A stretch of DNA of 64,000 bases, from the NCBI RefSeq assembly GCF_022179065.1, contig NZ_BPQD01000017.1, forward strand, positions 1 to 64,000, in the 5' to 3' direction. Below, piece by piece: positions 26,187 through 35,059 of this stretch (its first letter is position 1; every line of letters starts with the position of its first letter). A program made the translations under genes and the position numbers. The notes below the pieces were generated by a model, which saw only the letters and a program-made list of their open reading frames with translations, made no database searches and was not told where the DNA came from. The DNA is from Methylobacterium adhaesivum (GTDB lineage: Bacteria > Pseudomonadota > Alphaproteobacteria > Rhizobiales > Beijerinckiaceae).

Positions 26187-28928
26187 TCAGGCGGCGTTGG
26201 AGAGGGTCTGGACGTCGATCTCGGCTAGGGCCGCGATGAGACCGCTGCGGTCGAACTTCGCCACGAGGTCGATGATCGAGAGCGACCGGGCCCGGGCGAT
26301 GGCGTCCGGTCCGATGGTGCCCGAGAGGCCGATCACCGGCAGGCCCGCGACGCGTCCCTCGACCTTGCGCATGGCGCCGACGAGGTCGAAGCCGTTGCGG
26401 CCGGGCATCTCGAGATCGCAGACCACCATGTCGATGCGACCATTGGAGAGCAGGATCGCCACGGCCTCGTCGGCGCTGGCCGCCGTGACGACCCCGTAGC
26501 CCGCCGCCTTGAGCACCGGGGACAGCATGTCCCGGAAGAAGGCGGAGTCGTCCACCAGCAGCACCGTCGAGGATTGCTTGACCGCCTTCTTCGAACCGCG
26601 CGCCCAGTCGTCGTAGGCGAGCGGGAGGAAGTGAGCGATGTTGATGATCTCGGTGGCGCGGCCCCGCAGGACCGCCGAACCGATGAGGTCGGAGCGCTCA
26701 GCCGAGATCTCGACGTCGAGGCGCTCCTCGACGATGTCGACGATCTCATCGACCACGAGGCCCATGGCCCGTTCGCCGTCCGAGAACACCACCAGGGCCT
26801 GCGTGCCGGTCTCGCGGATTGTGATGGAGGTGTCCGCGGGGACGAGGGGCATGAGTCGGCCGCGATACTGGATCAGCGGGCGCCCGCCGACCCACTCGAC
26901 CTTCGAGGCTTCGATCTCTTCGAGGCGCGTGACGAGGGAGAGGGGAACCGCCTTGTAGCTGCCCGCTCCGCCCTTGAAGACCAGTAGGGTCGCCTTGGCA
27001 TCGGCGGCCTCCGCCTCGTCGGCCTCGGCCTCGACGGGGATCGCACCGGACTGCGCGCTCTGGCTGACCTGCTGGGCGATGCCGTTGGGATCGACGATCA
27101 GCACTACGGCGCCGTCGCCGAGGATCGTATTGCCGGCGAAGAGCGGCAGGTGGCGCAGCTTCGAGGACATCGGCTTCACGACGATCTCCTCCGTGTGGAA
27201 GACTTCATCCACGAGGATGCCGAAGCGCTGGCGCCCGACTTGGGCGACCACCACGAAGCCCGAATCGATGGTGCTGGCCGGCGCCGCCTGTCCGAGGACG
27301 CCCGTGAGGGTGACGATGGGCAGAAGGCGCTCGCGCAGCCGCAGGACCGGCGAACCGTTGATGCGCTCGACCTGTTGGGCCGTGGACTTGTCGACCCGCA
27401 CGAGTTCCAGCACCGCCACCTGCGGCACGGCGAAGCGCTGCTCGCCGGCCTTGACGATGAGAGCAGCGATAATCGCCAGGGTCAGCGGGATCTTGATGGT
27501 GAAAGTGGTGCCGCGCCCGAGCTGGGTGTTGATGTCGATGACACCGCCGATGAGTTCGATGTTCGTCTTCACCACGTCCATGCCGACGCCGCGGCCCGAG
27601 ACCGAGGTGACGGCGGCGGCCGTCGAGAAGCCCGGATGGAAGATGAACTTCGCCACCTGGGCGTCGGTCATCCGCTCGATCTCGGCCTGACTCGCGATCT
27701 TGCGCTCCACGGCCTTGCGGCGGATGGCGGCGAGGTCGAGGCCCTTGCCGTCGTCGGCGATCTCGATGGTGATGGTGCCGCCCTCGTGATAGGCGGACAG
27801 GCGGATGGTGCCCCGCGCCGGCTTGCCGGCGGATTTACGACCGGCCGCGTCCTCGATGCCGTGGTCGGCCGAGTTGCGCACCATGTGGGTCAGGGGGTCC
27901 TTGATGACCTCGAGCACCTGACGGTCGAGTTCTGTCTCGGCGCCGCTCATGATGAGCTCGATCTGCTTGCCGAGTTCCGACGAGAGATCGCGCACCACGC
28001 GCGGCAGCTTCTGCCAGGCGTTGCCGATGGGCTGCATGCGCGTCTTCATGACGCCTTCCTGCAGCTCGGCCGTTACGTGCGAGAGGCGCTGCAGGGGAAC
28101 CTTGTAGGTGGAATCGTCGTGACGGCGGGCGATCTCGAGGAGCTGGTTGCGGGTCAGCACCAGCTCGGACACCATCGTCATGAGGTGTTCGAGGGTATCG
28201 ACGTTGACGCGGATCGTCTGAACCTTGGCGACGCCGCCTTCCCCGCCCTCGGCGGCGGGCGCCTCCTTGGCTGGAGCCTTGGCGGGCTCATCCTGCACGA
28301 CGGCCTTGGGGGCCGGCGTCGGGGCCGGGGCGGGTGCCGCGACGGCAGCCGGAACGGCGGGCAGGGACGGCAAGGGCGGCAGCGGAGGGAGTTCGTCGAA
28401 CGAATCAGGACCTTCCGCCTCCATGAAGGCGCGCTCGAGGTCGTCCAAGCTGACCTCGCCGGGTTTCAGCTCGCGCGAGACGGGCTCGGGCAGCTTGATC
28501 TCGGGGGGCGGTGCCACTACCGGAGCGGGGGCCGGAGCCTCCATCGGACCGGCGGACATGACGTCAAGGGCGTCGATGAGGTCGCTGTCGCTACCTGTCG
28601 GCTCGGTGCCGGTGTTCTCAAGATCGGCGAGGATCGACTTCAGACGATCGAGGGTGACGAGGATGAGGCTCACGGCGGGGCCGGTCACCGGCATACCGTC
28701 GCGGAACTGTCCCATCAAGGTTTCGGCAGCATGCGCCAGCGCTTCCAGGCGCGGTAGGCCGAGGAACCCGCAGGTGCCCTTGATGGTGTGGACGAGCCGG
28801 AAGATGTTCCGAAGGATCGTCTGGTTGTTCGGATCCTGTTCGAAACGCACGAGTTCGGCATCGACCGTGTCGAGATGCTCGGCGCTCTCGGTCAGGAACT
28901 CACGCAACAAGTCGTCCATGACGGGCAC
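26187..28928 (-). CDS. cheA: Hybrid chemotaxis kinase CheA with C-terminal CheW-like and receiver domains
   Basis: 913 aa, longer than enteric CheA (about 650). Domains in order: HPt with phospho-acceptor His47 in RLVHTIKGTCGFLG; a Pro/Ala-rich linker to about 230; dimerisation domain; ATPase domain (MVRNSADHGIE, ADDGKGLDLAAI, VSGRGVGMDVVK); a CheW-like regulatory domain to about 620; a second CheW-like domain at about 640-780 (YKAVPLSLVTRLEEI); and a receiver at about 790-905 with VLLVDDSAFFRDML and phospho-acceptor Asp in MVVCDLEMPGRNG. It is the first gene of the operon cheA-W-Y-B-R. The attached receiver may act as a phosphate sink or feedback element. Confidence 0.95.
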   Translation of the reverse strand: MPVMDDLLREFLTESAEHLDTVDAELVRFEQDPNNQTILRNIFRLVHTIKGTCGFLGLPRLEALAHAAETLMGQFRDGMPVTGPAVSLILVTLDRLKSILADLENTGTEPTGSDSDLIDALDVMSAGPMEAPAPAPVVAPPPEIKLPEPVSRELKPGEVSLDDLERAFMEAEGPDSFDELPPLPPLPSLPAVPAAVAAPAPAPTPAPKAVVQDEPAKAPAKEAPAAEGGEGGVAKVQTIRVNVDTLEHLMTMVSELVLTRNQLLEIARRHDDSTYKVPLQRLSHVTAELQEGVMKTRMQPIGNAWQKLPRVVRDLSSELGKQIELIMSGAETELDRQVLEVIKDPLTHMVRNSADHGIEDAAGRKSAGKPARGTIRLSAYHEGGTITIEIADDGKGLDLAAIRRKAVERKIASQAEIERMTDAQVAKFIFHPGFSTAAAVTSVSGRGVGMDVVKTNIELIGGVIDINTQLGRGTTFTIKIPLTLAIIAALIVKAGEQRFAVPQVAVLELVRVDKSTAQQVERINGSPVLRLRERLLPIVTLTGVLGQAAPASTIDSGFVVVAQVGRQRFGILVDEVFHTEEIVVKPMSSKLRHLPLFAGNTILGDGAVVLIVDPNGIAQQVSQSAQSGAIPVEAEADEAEAADAKATLLVFKGGAGSYKAVPLSLVTRLEEIEASKVEWVGGRPLIQYRGRLMPLVPADTSITIRETGTQALVVFSDGERAMGLVVDEIVDIVEERLDVEISAERSDLIGSAVLRGRATEIINIAHFLPLAYDDWARGSKKAVKQSSTVLLVDDSAFFRDMLSPVLKAAGYGVVTAASADEAVAILLSNGRIDMVVCDLEMPGRNGFDLVGAMRKVEGRVAGLPVIGLSGTIGPDAIARARSLSIIDLVAKFDRSGLIAALAEIDVQTLSNAA

Positions 28929-29187
28929 TCAGTCCAGAAACGCACTACGGTTTGTGCAATCCGACCCTGTGCCCGAATGGGTTAGTGAAGGGTTTCCTTG
29001 TCCCGATTCCGTCTAGACAAACTGAGCAATAGTCGCCGTCGCGCCCCTCGGGGGTCATACATGGTGAATGGATCATTGCGCCGGTCCGCCCCCGGTGGCC
29101 GATCGGTCCAATGACCGCTCGTGCCGAAGGCGCGAGGGGCGTTCGACGTCCGGTGATCCGCACCGGGAGGCTGCCCCGGCGGGGGCC

Positions 29188-29901
29188 TCAGGCGAGGGCG
29201 GTTTCCGGCGGCTCGTCGTCGGAGGACGCGGGCTCGATCGACGGTTCCACGGGTGGCTCCGGCATCGGCACGGCTTCGATGGTCACGGTGTCGCCGGAGA
29301 TCGCGAAGTGTACGTCCATCCGGGCAGCCCGTGCCACGAGGCCGGCATAGAACGGCAGGATCGCGTGGGCGTCCACGACGCCGCCCTCGGGCGTGCCGGC
29401 GATGAGGGCCTCGACATGGGGCGGGATCCGCGCATGCGAACCCTTCGCCGTGAGGACAATGCTCGGTGCCTCGCCGTCCCCCTTCACGGTAACGTCGATG
29501 AGACCACCGCGCGGGATCGCGCTCTGGGCGATCACCACGAGGTTGAGGATGAGCTTGACCTTGTTCTTCGGGTAGAGCGCCTGCGGTGCGGACCAGGCGA
29601 GCTGGGTCTTGTCGTCGGCGAACATGCCGCGCGAGACCTTCTCGGCGTCGGCGAGATCGATGGACGCGCCGGCCGACCCCGCCGCCCCGAAGGCGATCCG
29701 GGCGAACTGCAGCCGGGCCGAGGCTTGGCGCGCGCTCTTGGCGATGAGCTCGAGGGCGAACTCGCGCATTGAGGTGTCGGACTCGTCCTCGAGCACCTCG
29801 AGGCCGTTCACGATGGCGCCCACCGGGCTGATCACGTCGTGGCAGACCCGGGAGCACAGCAGTGCCGACAGGTCGAGGGCATCGAGTTGAACGAGGGTCA
29901 T
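29188..29901 (-). CDS. chpT: Histidine phosphotransferase ChpT
   Basis: 237-aa dimeric phosphotransferase that relays phosphate from the hybrid kinase CckA to CtrA and CpdR. The phospho-acceptor is His21 in LCSRVCHDVISPVGAIVNGL, the hallmark of ChpT. The remainder is a degenerate ATPase-like fold without nucleotide-binding boxes (NKVKLILNLVVIAQSAIPRG). The C-terminus adds an acidic/Pro-rich tail of about 30 residues. The ATG at 29901 gives the family N-terminus (MTLVQLDALDLSALL). It lies 259 bp upstream of cheA on the same strand and divergent from cysQ. cckA is not in the window. Confidence 0.93.
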   Translation of the reverse strand: MTLVQLDALDLSALLCSRVCHDVISPVGAIVNGLEVLEDESDTSMREFALELIAKSARQASARLQFARIAFGAAGSAGASIDLADAEKVSRGMFADDKTQLAWSAPQALYPKNKVKLILNLVVIAQSAIPRGGLIDVTVKGDGEAPSIVLTAKGSHARIPPHVEALIAGTPEGGVVDAHAILPFYAGLVARAARMDVHFAISGDTVTIEAVPMPEPPVEPSIEPASSDDEPPETALA

Positions 29902-30100
29902 CTTGCGCTCCGCGCGAGGCACTTTAAAGGGGCCGCGGGCGATCCAGCCGGATGGGCGCGGCCAATCGCCGAAGGCACCGATAGACGGCGCCCGTTGCTT
30001 TGAAAAGCCGGCGCACCGGCGATCCGTCGGTCGGAAAAGCGTCGGACGGGCCGCGCGCCGGGTCGACAACCCGCCCGCGCCGGGGCATGACGGGGCCATC

Positions 30101-30961
30101 ATGAACCTCGACGCGCCGACGCGCGACCGTATCGCGGCAACATTGATGGAGATCGCCTGCGAGGCGGGCGAGATCCTCCGGGGGTATCACGGCGGGGATT
30201 GCCCGCACGTGCTGAAGCGCGACGGCTCCCCGGCGAGCCTCGCCGATACGGCCTCCGAAGCTCTGATTCTCGCCGCTCTGAAGCGGCATTGGCCCGACAT
30301 CCCGGTCGTCGCCGAGGAAACCGCCTACGACCGCCCGCCCGCCGAGCTGTTCTTCCTCGTCGATCCCCTCGACGGAACCAAGGACTTCCTCGCGGGCAAC
30401 TGCGAATACAGCGTCAATATCGGCCTCGTTCAGGGTGACCGCCCGGTGGCGGCGGCGCTAGCCGCCCCCGGCCTCGGCCGGGTCTGGGGTGGGGGCGCCA
30501 CGGCGTTCGAGGCCGCCATCGTCGCCGGTCGTCCGGGCCTGCACAGGGCCATCGCCGTGCGTCCCGTGCCCGCCGACGGCCTCGTCGCCCTCGTGAGCAA
30601 CCGCCACGGAGACGCCGAGACGGAGGCCTGCCTGTCCGCCCTGCCCCTGGGCGGCCGGCGCGGCGCCGCCTCCGCCCTCAAGTTCTGCCTCATCGCCTCG
30701 GGCGAGGCCGACATCTACGTCCGCTGCGGACCGACCATGGAATGGGACACGGCGGCCGGCGACCATGTGCTCACGAGCGCCGGCGGCTGCGTCGTGGTGC
30801 CCTCGGGCCAGCCGATCACCTACGGCCACCACGCCCGCCACTACCGCAACGGCCCCTTCGCGGCCCTGGGCGACTGCTCCTACGCCAGCCGCCTCGCGCT
30901 GCCGGAACGCTGTGGTGCCCCGCGTCGGTCGCTCGGCGCCACCGCTGGTCATCGCGCCTGA
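30101..30961 (+). CDS. cysQ: 3'(2'),5'-bisphosphate nucleotidase CysQ / inositol-phosphatase family
   Basis: 286-aa Mg-dependent phosphatase of the inositol monophosphatase superfamily. Metal-binding motifs are VVAEETAYD, VDPLDGTKDFLAG and EWDTAAGDHVL. The GTKDF form of the second motif and overall pattern favour CysQ, which degrades PAP from sulfate assimilation, over a true inositol phosphatase. The ATG at 30101 is chosen; the frame extends 66 codons upstream without family resemblance. It is divergent from chpT with 199 bp between starts. An arginine/alanine-rich C-terminal tail of about 20 residues is non-conserved. Confidence 0.85.
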   Translation: MNLDAPTRDRIAATLMEIACEAGEILRGYHGGDCPHVLKRDGSPASLADTASEALILAALKRHWPDIPVVAEETAYDRPPAELFFLVDPLDGTKDFLAGNCEYSVNIGLVQGDRPVAAALAAPGLGRVWGGGATAFEAAIVAGRPGLHRAIAVRPVPADGLVALVSNRHGDAETEACLSALPLGGRRGAASALKFCLIASGEADIYVRCGPTMEWDTAAGDHVLTSAGGCVVVPSGQPITYGHHARHYRNGPFAALGDCSYASRLALPERCGAPRRSLGATAGHRA

Positions 30962-30974
30962 CCGGGTGGTCGCG

Positions 30975-30989
30975 TTAACCATATATTGA
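30975..30989. promoter_or_regulatory. Candidate CtrA box upstream of eipA
   Basis: TTAA-N7-TTGA (TTAACCATATATTGA) matches TTAA-N7-TTAA at 7 of 8 bases and includes the favoured TTAACCAT half. It lies 106 bp before the eipA start. In Brucella, eipA transcription is directly controlled by CtrA. Confidence 0.65.
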
Positions 30990-31095
30990 CCGTCTTTCAC
31001 GTCATGATCGTCGCGGGTCGGGCGGGCGCGCGGTTTCGCGCCACGGTTCGAGGCCTTGCCGGGACGCCGCCCGGCACCGCACGCGACGAGGCACC

Positions 31096-31743
31096 ATGCT
31101 GACATCCCCCTCCCCTTCCAGCGCCCTGGCCCGACTCGGCGCCGGCCTCGCCCTGGCTGCGTCGCTGTCCGCTGGGGTCGCGACGGTCTGTGCGACCCTC
31201 AGCCCGGCCCTCGCGCTTCCGGGCCGGACGGCTCCGCCCGCCCCGGATGAGGCCGGCCCCGGCACCTTCCGGCCCGCCGAGATCATCGACAACGGCCACC
31301 GGTTCTTCGGTTCGATGTCGCGGGGGCTCGCCCTCACCGTCGAGGAGGCGACCCGGCGCTGGGGCGAGCCCAACGGCTACATCCTCGGCCAGGAAGCCTC
31401 CGGCGCCATCGTCGGCGGCGTGCGCTACGGCGAAGGCACCCTCTACACCCGCAACGCCGGCAAGCGCCGCATCTACTGGCAGGGTCCGTCCATCGGCTTC
31501 GATGTCGGGGGGGACGGCGATCGGACGATGATGCTCGTCTACAACCTGCCGGCAGTACAGGGCCTCTACCGCCGCTTCGTCGGCGTCGATGGCTCGGCCT
31601 ATTTCATCGGCGGCTTCGGCATGACGGCGGTGACGGCGGACGAGGTGGTGGTGGTGCCGATTCGCACGGGCGTCGGAGCACGCCTGGGCATCAATGTCGG
31701 CTACCTGAAATTTACGGATCGCCCGACTTGGAACCCGTTCTGA
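31096..31743 (+). CDS. eipA: EipA-family periplasmic envelope-integrity protein (DUF1134)
   Basis: 215 aa. An N-terminal signal peptide ends near ATLSPALALP, followed by the DUF1134 domain: NGHRFFGSMSRGLALTVEEA, RWGEPNGYILGQEASGA, GGVRYGEGTLYTRNAG, DRTMMLVYNLPA, GSAYFIGGFGMTAVTA and NVGYLKFTDRPTWNPF. In Brucella abortus EipA is a small periplasmic beta-barrel required for envelope integrity and its gene is a CtrA target. The same control is likely here given the CtrA-box-like site upstream. It stands alone with its own promoter region; a weak GAGGGTG hairpin at 31761-31786 may end the transcript. Confidence 0.9.
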   Translation: MLTSPSPSSALARLGAGLALAASLSAGVATVCATLSPALALPGRTAPPAPDEAGPGTFRPAEIIDNGHRFFGSMSRGLALTVEEATRRWGEPNGYILGQEASGAIVGGVRYGEGTLYTRNAGKRRIYWQGPSIGFDVGGDGDRTMMLVYNLPAVQGLYRRFVGVDGSAYFIGGFGMTAVTADEVVVVPIRTGVGARLGINVGYLKFTDRPTWNPF

Positions 31744-31835
31744 GGCGGGTGTGGCACGCGCACCCTCGCGCCGCGCGGTGAGGGTGGGTTAAGCCTTTCG
31801 TGGATGCCGGCTCCCAAGGGTCGCCCGCGCCCCCT

Positions 31836-31874
31836 TCCGGTCTCTCGCTCCGGTCTCTCGCTCCGGTCTCTCGC
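31836..31874. repeat. Three perfect 13-bp tandem repeats
   Basis: TCCGGTCTCTCGC occurs three times head to tail (31836-31848, 31849-31861, 31862-31874), 28 bp ahead of the preferred start of the next gene. It may be slippage-prone or an operator array. Confidence 0.9.
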
Positions 31875-31901
31875 CCCGGTTCAACACATGAGCGTGTCCG
31901 C

Positions 31902-32633
31902 GTGATCGAAACCGTCATGATCTTCGCGCTCGGCTTTCTCGCCGCCGCCCTGTGCGCCCTGCTCCTGCTGCCGGCGGTGAACGCGCGGGCCATCCGCCTG
32001 TCCCGGCGCCGGATCGAAGCGCGCCTGCCCTTGTCGGTGGCCGAGGTCGCGGCCGAGAAGGATCACCTGCGGGCCGAATTCGCCGTGACGCGCCGTCGCC
32101 TGGAGCGCCGGGTCGAGGCGGTGCAGGCGGCGCGTCACGCCGATCTCGCAACCATCGGCGCCCGTACCCTGGAAGCCGCCGCCCTCGCCCGCCAAGTCGA
32201 GACCGGGACCGCGACACTCCAGACGCGCGAGGCCGAGATCGTCGAAACCCGGACCGCCCTCGCGGGCGTGGAGCGCGACCTCGTCACCGCGCGGGCCGAG
32301 GGTGAAGTCGGCCTCGCCACCCTACAGGTTCTCGAGGGGGCGCATCGCGAACTCCTCGACGACCTCGTGCGTCGTCACCACGCCGCGCCGGGGCCGATCG
32401 ATCTCACGGCGCGATGTGCGGCTCTCGCCGCCGAACGCGAAACCCTGCGGGCGAGCCTCGCCGCCGCCGAGGAGGCCCTGGCCCAGGCCGTGGCCCGCAC
32501 GGCGCCCCAGGCGGCGACGGGTCAGGACAGCGACACCGCCGCCCTGCGGCTCCGGATCACGGAAGTCGCCGACAGCCTCATGCGGCGCGAGCGCCTGCCC
32601 GCCGTCGAGGCCTACCCCCTCATGCGCTCCTAG
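31902..32633 (+). CDS. Membrane-anchored coiled-coil protein of unknown function
   Basis: 243 aa. One N-terminal transmembrane helix (MIFALGFLAAALCALLLLPA) is followed by a short basic patch (RLSRRRIEARLPLS) and a long Ala/Glu/Arg-rich coiled coil (EVAAEKDHLRAEFAVTRRRL onward). This layout recurs in uncharacterised Hyphomicrobiales proteins. The topology puts the coiled coil most likely in the cytoplasm by the positive-inside rule. The GTG at 31902 is preferred because family members begin close to IETVM; an ATG at 31917 is possible. Function is not known to me. Confidence 0.7.
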   Translation: MIETVMIFALGFLAAALCALLLLPAVNARAIRLSRRRIEARLPLSVAEVAAEKDHLRAEFAVTRRRLERRVEAVQAARHADLATIGARTLEAAALARQVETGTATLQTREAEIVETRTALAGVERDLVTARAEGEVGLATLQVLEGAHRELLDDLVRRHHAAPGPIDLTARCAALAAERETLRASLAAAEEALAQAVARTAPQAATGQDSDTAALRLRITEVADSLMRRERLPAVEAYPLMRS

Positions 32634-32803
32634 GGTCGAATCCCCTGAACGCTCGCCCAGGTCCGCCGTTGCGTCCCGTTCAGGCCACGGCGTAGATAAA
32701 CGAACTTTCCCATGCGCTGCCGCGCCTGTGCCTTGTTTCGACCACGCAAGCGCATCATCCGGTCGCGCATTCCCTCCTGATCTGAAGACGGACCGCGCCC
32801 CTT

Positions 32804-33076
32804 ATGGCCAAGACCCTGACCTCGCTCGCCCTCGCCCTGACGGTGACCGCATCCCTGGCCGCTGCCCCTGCCCTGGCGCAGCCGGCGCCGCAGACCAAGC
32901 GCGGCAACGAGACCCTGAAGAAGTACTGCACCGGCGATTATCTGACCTATTGCGGCAATCTCTCGCCTGACGATCCGGCCATGGACAAGTGCTTCCAGAC
33001 CAACTGGACCAAACTGTCGGAAAATTGCCGCCGGGCCATCGACGCCTACGAGAAGAACCCCGGCAACAAGAAGTGA
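32804..33076 (+). CDS. Small secreted four-cysteine protein
   Basis: 90 aa. A clear Sec signal peptide ends at APALAQP. The mature part has four cysteines (42, 50, 63, 75) in KKYCTGDYLTYCGNL and DKCFQTNWTKLSENCRRA, a spacing resembling the cysteine-rich repeats found in small periplasmic proteins of this order. Two disulfides are likely. Function is not known. It is a single gene between unrelated neighbours with 170-190 bp on each side. Confidence 0.75.
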   Translation: MAKTLTSLALALTVTASLAAAPALAQPAPQTKRGNETLKKYCTGDYLTYCGNLSPDDPAMDKCFQTNWTKLSENCRRAIDAYEKNPGNKK

Positions 33077-33263
33077 TCCTGTCTCGCGGGGCGCTCGCTC
33101 ACTGCCGGTTCTCGCTTTGAGCGCGGCGGCGCAGCGAGGGCTTCGCGAGAGACGTCGAGCCGCCCCGGGTCACTCCCCGGGATAAGCGGAGCCGTTTCCC
33201 TCGCGTCGCGGCTCGGCAGACGCTATGGTGTCGGGTACCCGCGTGCCGGACTCCCAAGCCCAG

Positions 33264-33626
33264 ATGCCCTTTCGCCTGCACTCCCTCACGACCCTCGCGG
33301 CCCTCGGCCTCGTGGCCCTCGCGGCCTCCGGCTGCGGCCGGCGCGGTGGCCTCGAGCCGCCACCCGGCAGTGCCGCGCCCGCACCTCCTGCGTCGCGGAG
33401 TTCGACGGGCGTCACCGCACCGGCGAGTCCCCGCGCCCTGCCCCAGAGCGTGGGGCTCGGTGGCGGCGGCGCCACGCCCGATCCGGATGCCGTGCGCGCG
33501 GGCGACGAACTCGATCCGGCCGCCGTGGCGGGTGGGAGCAGCGAAACGCCGATTCTGACCACGCGCGGGGCCAAGCGCGGCTACGTCGTGCCCGAGCAGC
33601 CCTTCTTCCTCGATCCGATCCTCTGA
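33264..33626 (+). CDS. lptM: LptM-like small lipoprotein upstream of lysA
   Basis: 120-aa lipoprotein. The signal sequence ends in a lipobox LAASGC with acceptor Cys24. The mature part starts CGRRGGLEPPP and is Pro/Ala/Ser-rich and mostly disordered. Short lipoproteins directly upstream of lysA with CGxxGxLxxP after the lipid anchor are annotated LptM (YifL); the E. coli member assists LptD maturation in the outer membrane. This one is longer and ends in YVVPEQPFFLDPIL, a conserved-looking tail. lysA follows after 85 bp. The call rests on the lipobox context and synteny. Confidence 0.75.
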   Translation: MPFRLHSLTTLAALGLVALAASGCGRRGGLEPPPGSAAPAPPASRSSTGVTAPASPRALPQSVGLGGGGATPDPDAVRAGDELDPAAVAGGSSETPILTTRGAKRGYVVPEQPFFLDPIL

Positions 33627-33711
33627 GGCCCGCGTTCGCTGGCTGCGAGGCCGGTCGTTCGAGGTTCGTCGTCCAAGGCCGGCACCCAAGGCCGGTGTCC
33701 AAGGCACACCG

Positions 33712-34989
33712 ATGCACCACTTCCATTATCGCGACGGTCGTCTCACCGCTGAGGATGTCGATCTCACGGCGCTCGCGGCTGAGGTCGGCACGCCCTTCTA
33801 CTGCTATGCCACCGCCACCCTGGAGCGGCATTACCGGGTGTTCGCGGATGCGTTCGCGGGCGACGACGCCCTCGTCTGCTACGCGATGAAGGCGAACTCC
33901 AACCAGGCGGTTCTCACCACCCTCGCCCACCAGGGCGCCGGCATGGACATCGTCTCGGAGGGCGAGTTGCGCCGGGCGCTGGCCGCCGGGGTCGACCCGA
34001 AGAAAATCGTGTTCTCGGGCGTCGGCAAGACCCCCGACGAGATGGCCGCCGCGTTGAAGGCCGGCATCTACTGCTTCAACGTCGAGAGCGAGCCGGAACT
34101 CGTCGTGCTGTCGCAGGTGGCCACAAGCCTCGGCCTCACGGCACCCGTCTCGATCCGGGTGAACCCGGACGTGGACGCGGGCACGCACGCGAAGATCTCC
34201 ACGGGAAAATCCGAGAACAAGTTCGGCATCCCCATCGGTCGGGCACGGGCGGTTTATGCCCAGGCCGCGACCCTCCCGGGGCTCGCCGTGTCGGGCGTCG
34301 ACATGCACATCGGCAGCCAGATCACCGATCTCGCGCCCTTCGACCATGCGGCGCGTCTGCTCGCCGGCCTCGCGCGCGATCTCCTCTCGGACGGCCACGC
34401 CCTCCACCACATCGATTTCGGCGGCGGCCTCGGCATTCCCTATCGTGACGACAATGCGCCCCCGCCCGATCCTGCTGCCCTCGCGGCGATCCTGCGCCCG
34501 CATTTCTCGGGGCTCGGCCTGCGTCCGGTGTTCGAGATCGGCCGGATGATCGCCGGCAATGCGGGCATCCTCGTCACCCGCGTGCTCTACGTGAAACGGA
34601 CCGAGGGGCGGACCTTCGTCATCGTCGACGCGGCCATGAACGATCTCATCCGCCCGACCCTGTACGACGCCTTCCACGGCCTGCGGCCCGTCGTCGAGGC
34701 CGGCCCCGAGACCCCCCGATTCGTCGCCGACGTTGTCGGCCCCGTCTGCGAGAGCGGCGATTACATCGCGCTCGGCCGGGACATGCCCGAAGTGGTGCCG
34801 GGCGACCTCGTCGCGGTGATGAGCGCTGGGGCCTATGGCGCCGTTCAGGCCGGCACCTACAACACCCGCCGCCTCGTGCCCGAGGTGCTGGTGCGCGGCA
34901 CCGACTGGGCCGTGGTGCGCGCGCGCCAGAGCTACGAGGAACTCATCGGGCTCGACCACGTGCCGGGCTGGCTGTCGGAGACGGCCTAA
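33712..34989 (+). CDS. lysA: Diaminopimelate decarboxylase LysA
   Basis: Last step of lysine synthesis: meso-diaminopimelate to L-lysine and CO2, PLP-dependent, cytoplasmic. 425 aa with the PLP Lys60 in VCYAMKANSN, the His/Gly phosphate-binding elements (SGVDMHIGSQITDLAPF, DFGGGLGIPY) and the second active-site segment VGPVCESGDYIALGRD that supplies the Cys from the partner subunit. MSAGAYGAVQAGTYN near the end is also typical. It follows the small lipoprotein gene, the usual lptM-lysA arrangement. Confidence 0.96.
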   Translation: MHHFHYRDGRLTAEDVDLTALAAEVGTPFYCYATATLERHYRVFADAFAGDDALVCYAMKANSNQAVLTTLAHQGAGMDIVSEGELRRALAAGVDPKKIVFSGVGKTPDEMAAALKAGIYCFNVESEPELVVLSQVATSLGLTAPVSIRVNPDVDAGTHAKISTGKSENKFGIPIGRARAVYAQAATLPGLAVSGVDMHIGSQITDLAPFDHAARLLAGLARDLLSDGHALHHIDFGGGLGIPYRDDNAPPPDPAALAAILRPHFSGLGLRPVFEIGRMIAGNAGILVTRVLYVKRTEGRTFVIVDAAMNDLIRPTLYDAFHGLRPVVEAGPETPRFVADVVGPVCESGDYIALGRDMPEVVPGDLVAVMSAGAYGAVQAGTYNTRRLVPEVLVRGTDWAVVRARQSYEELIGLDHVPGWLSETA

Positions 34990-35059
34990 TCCGGCCCCCG
35001 CGCGTTCCACCAGGATCGCGCGGGAGACCCCTTCGCGTCGTCTGCGGTCGCCGAAAGGC

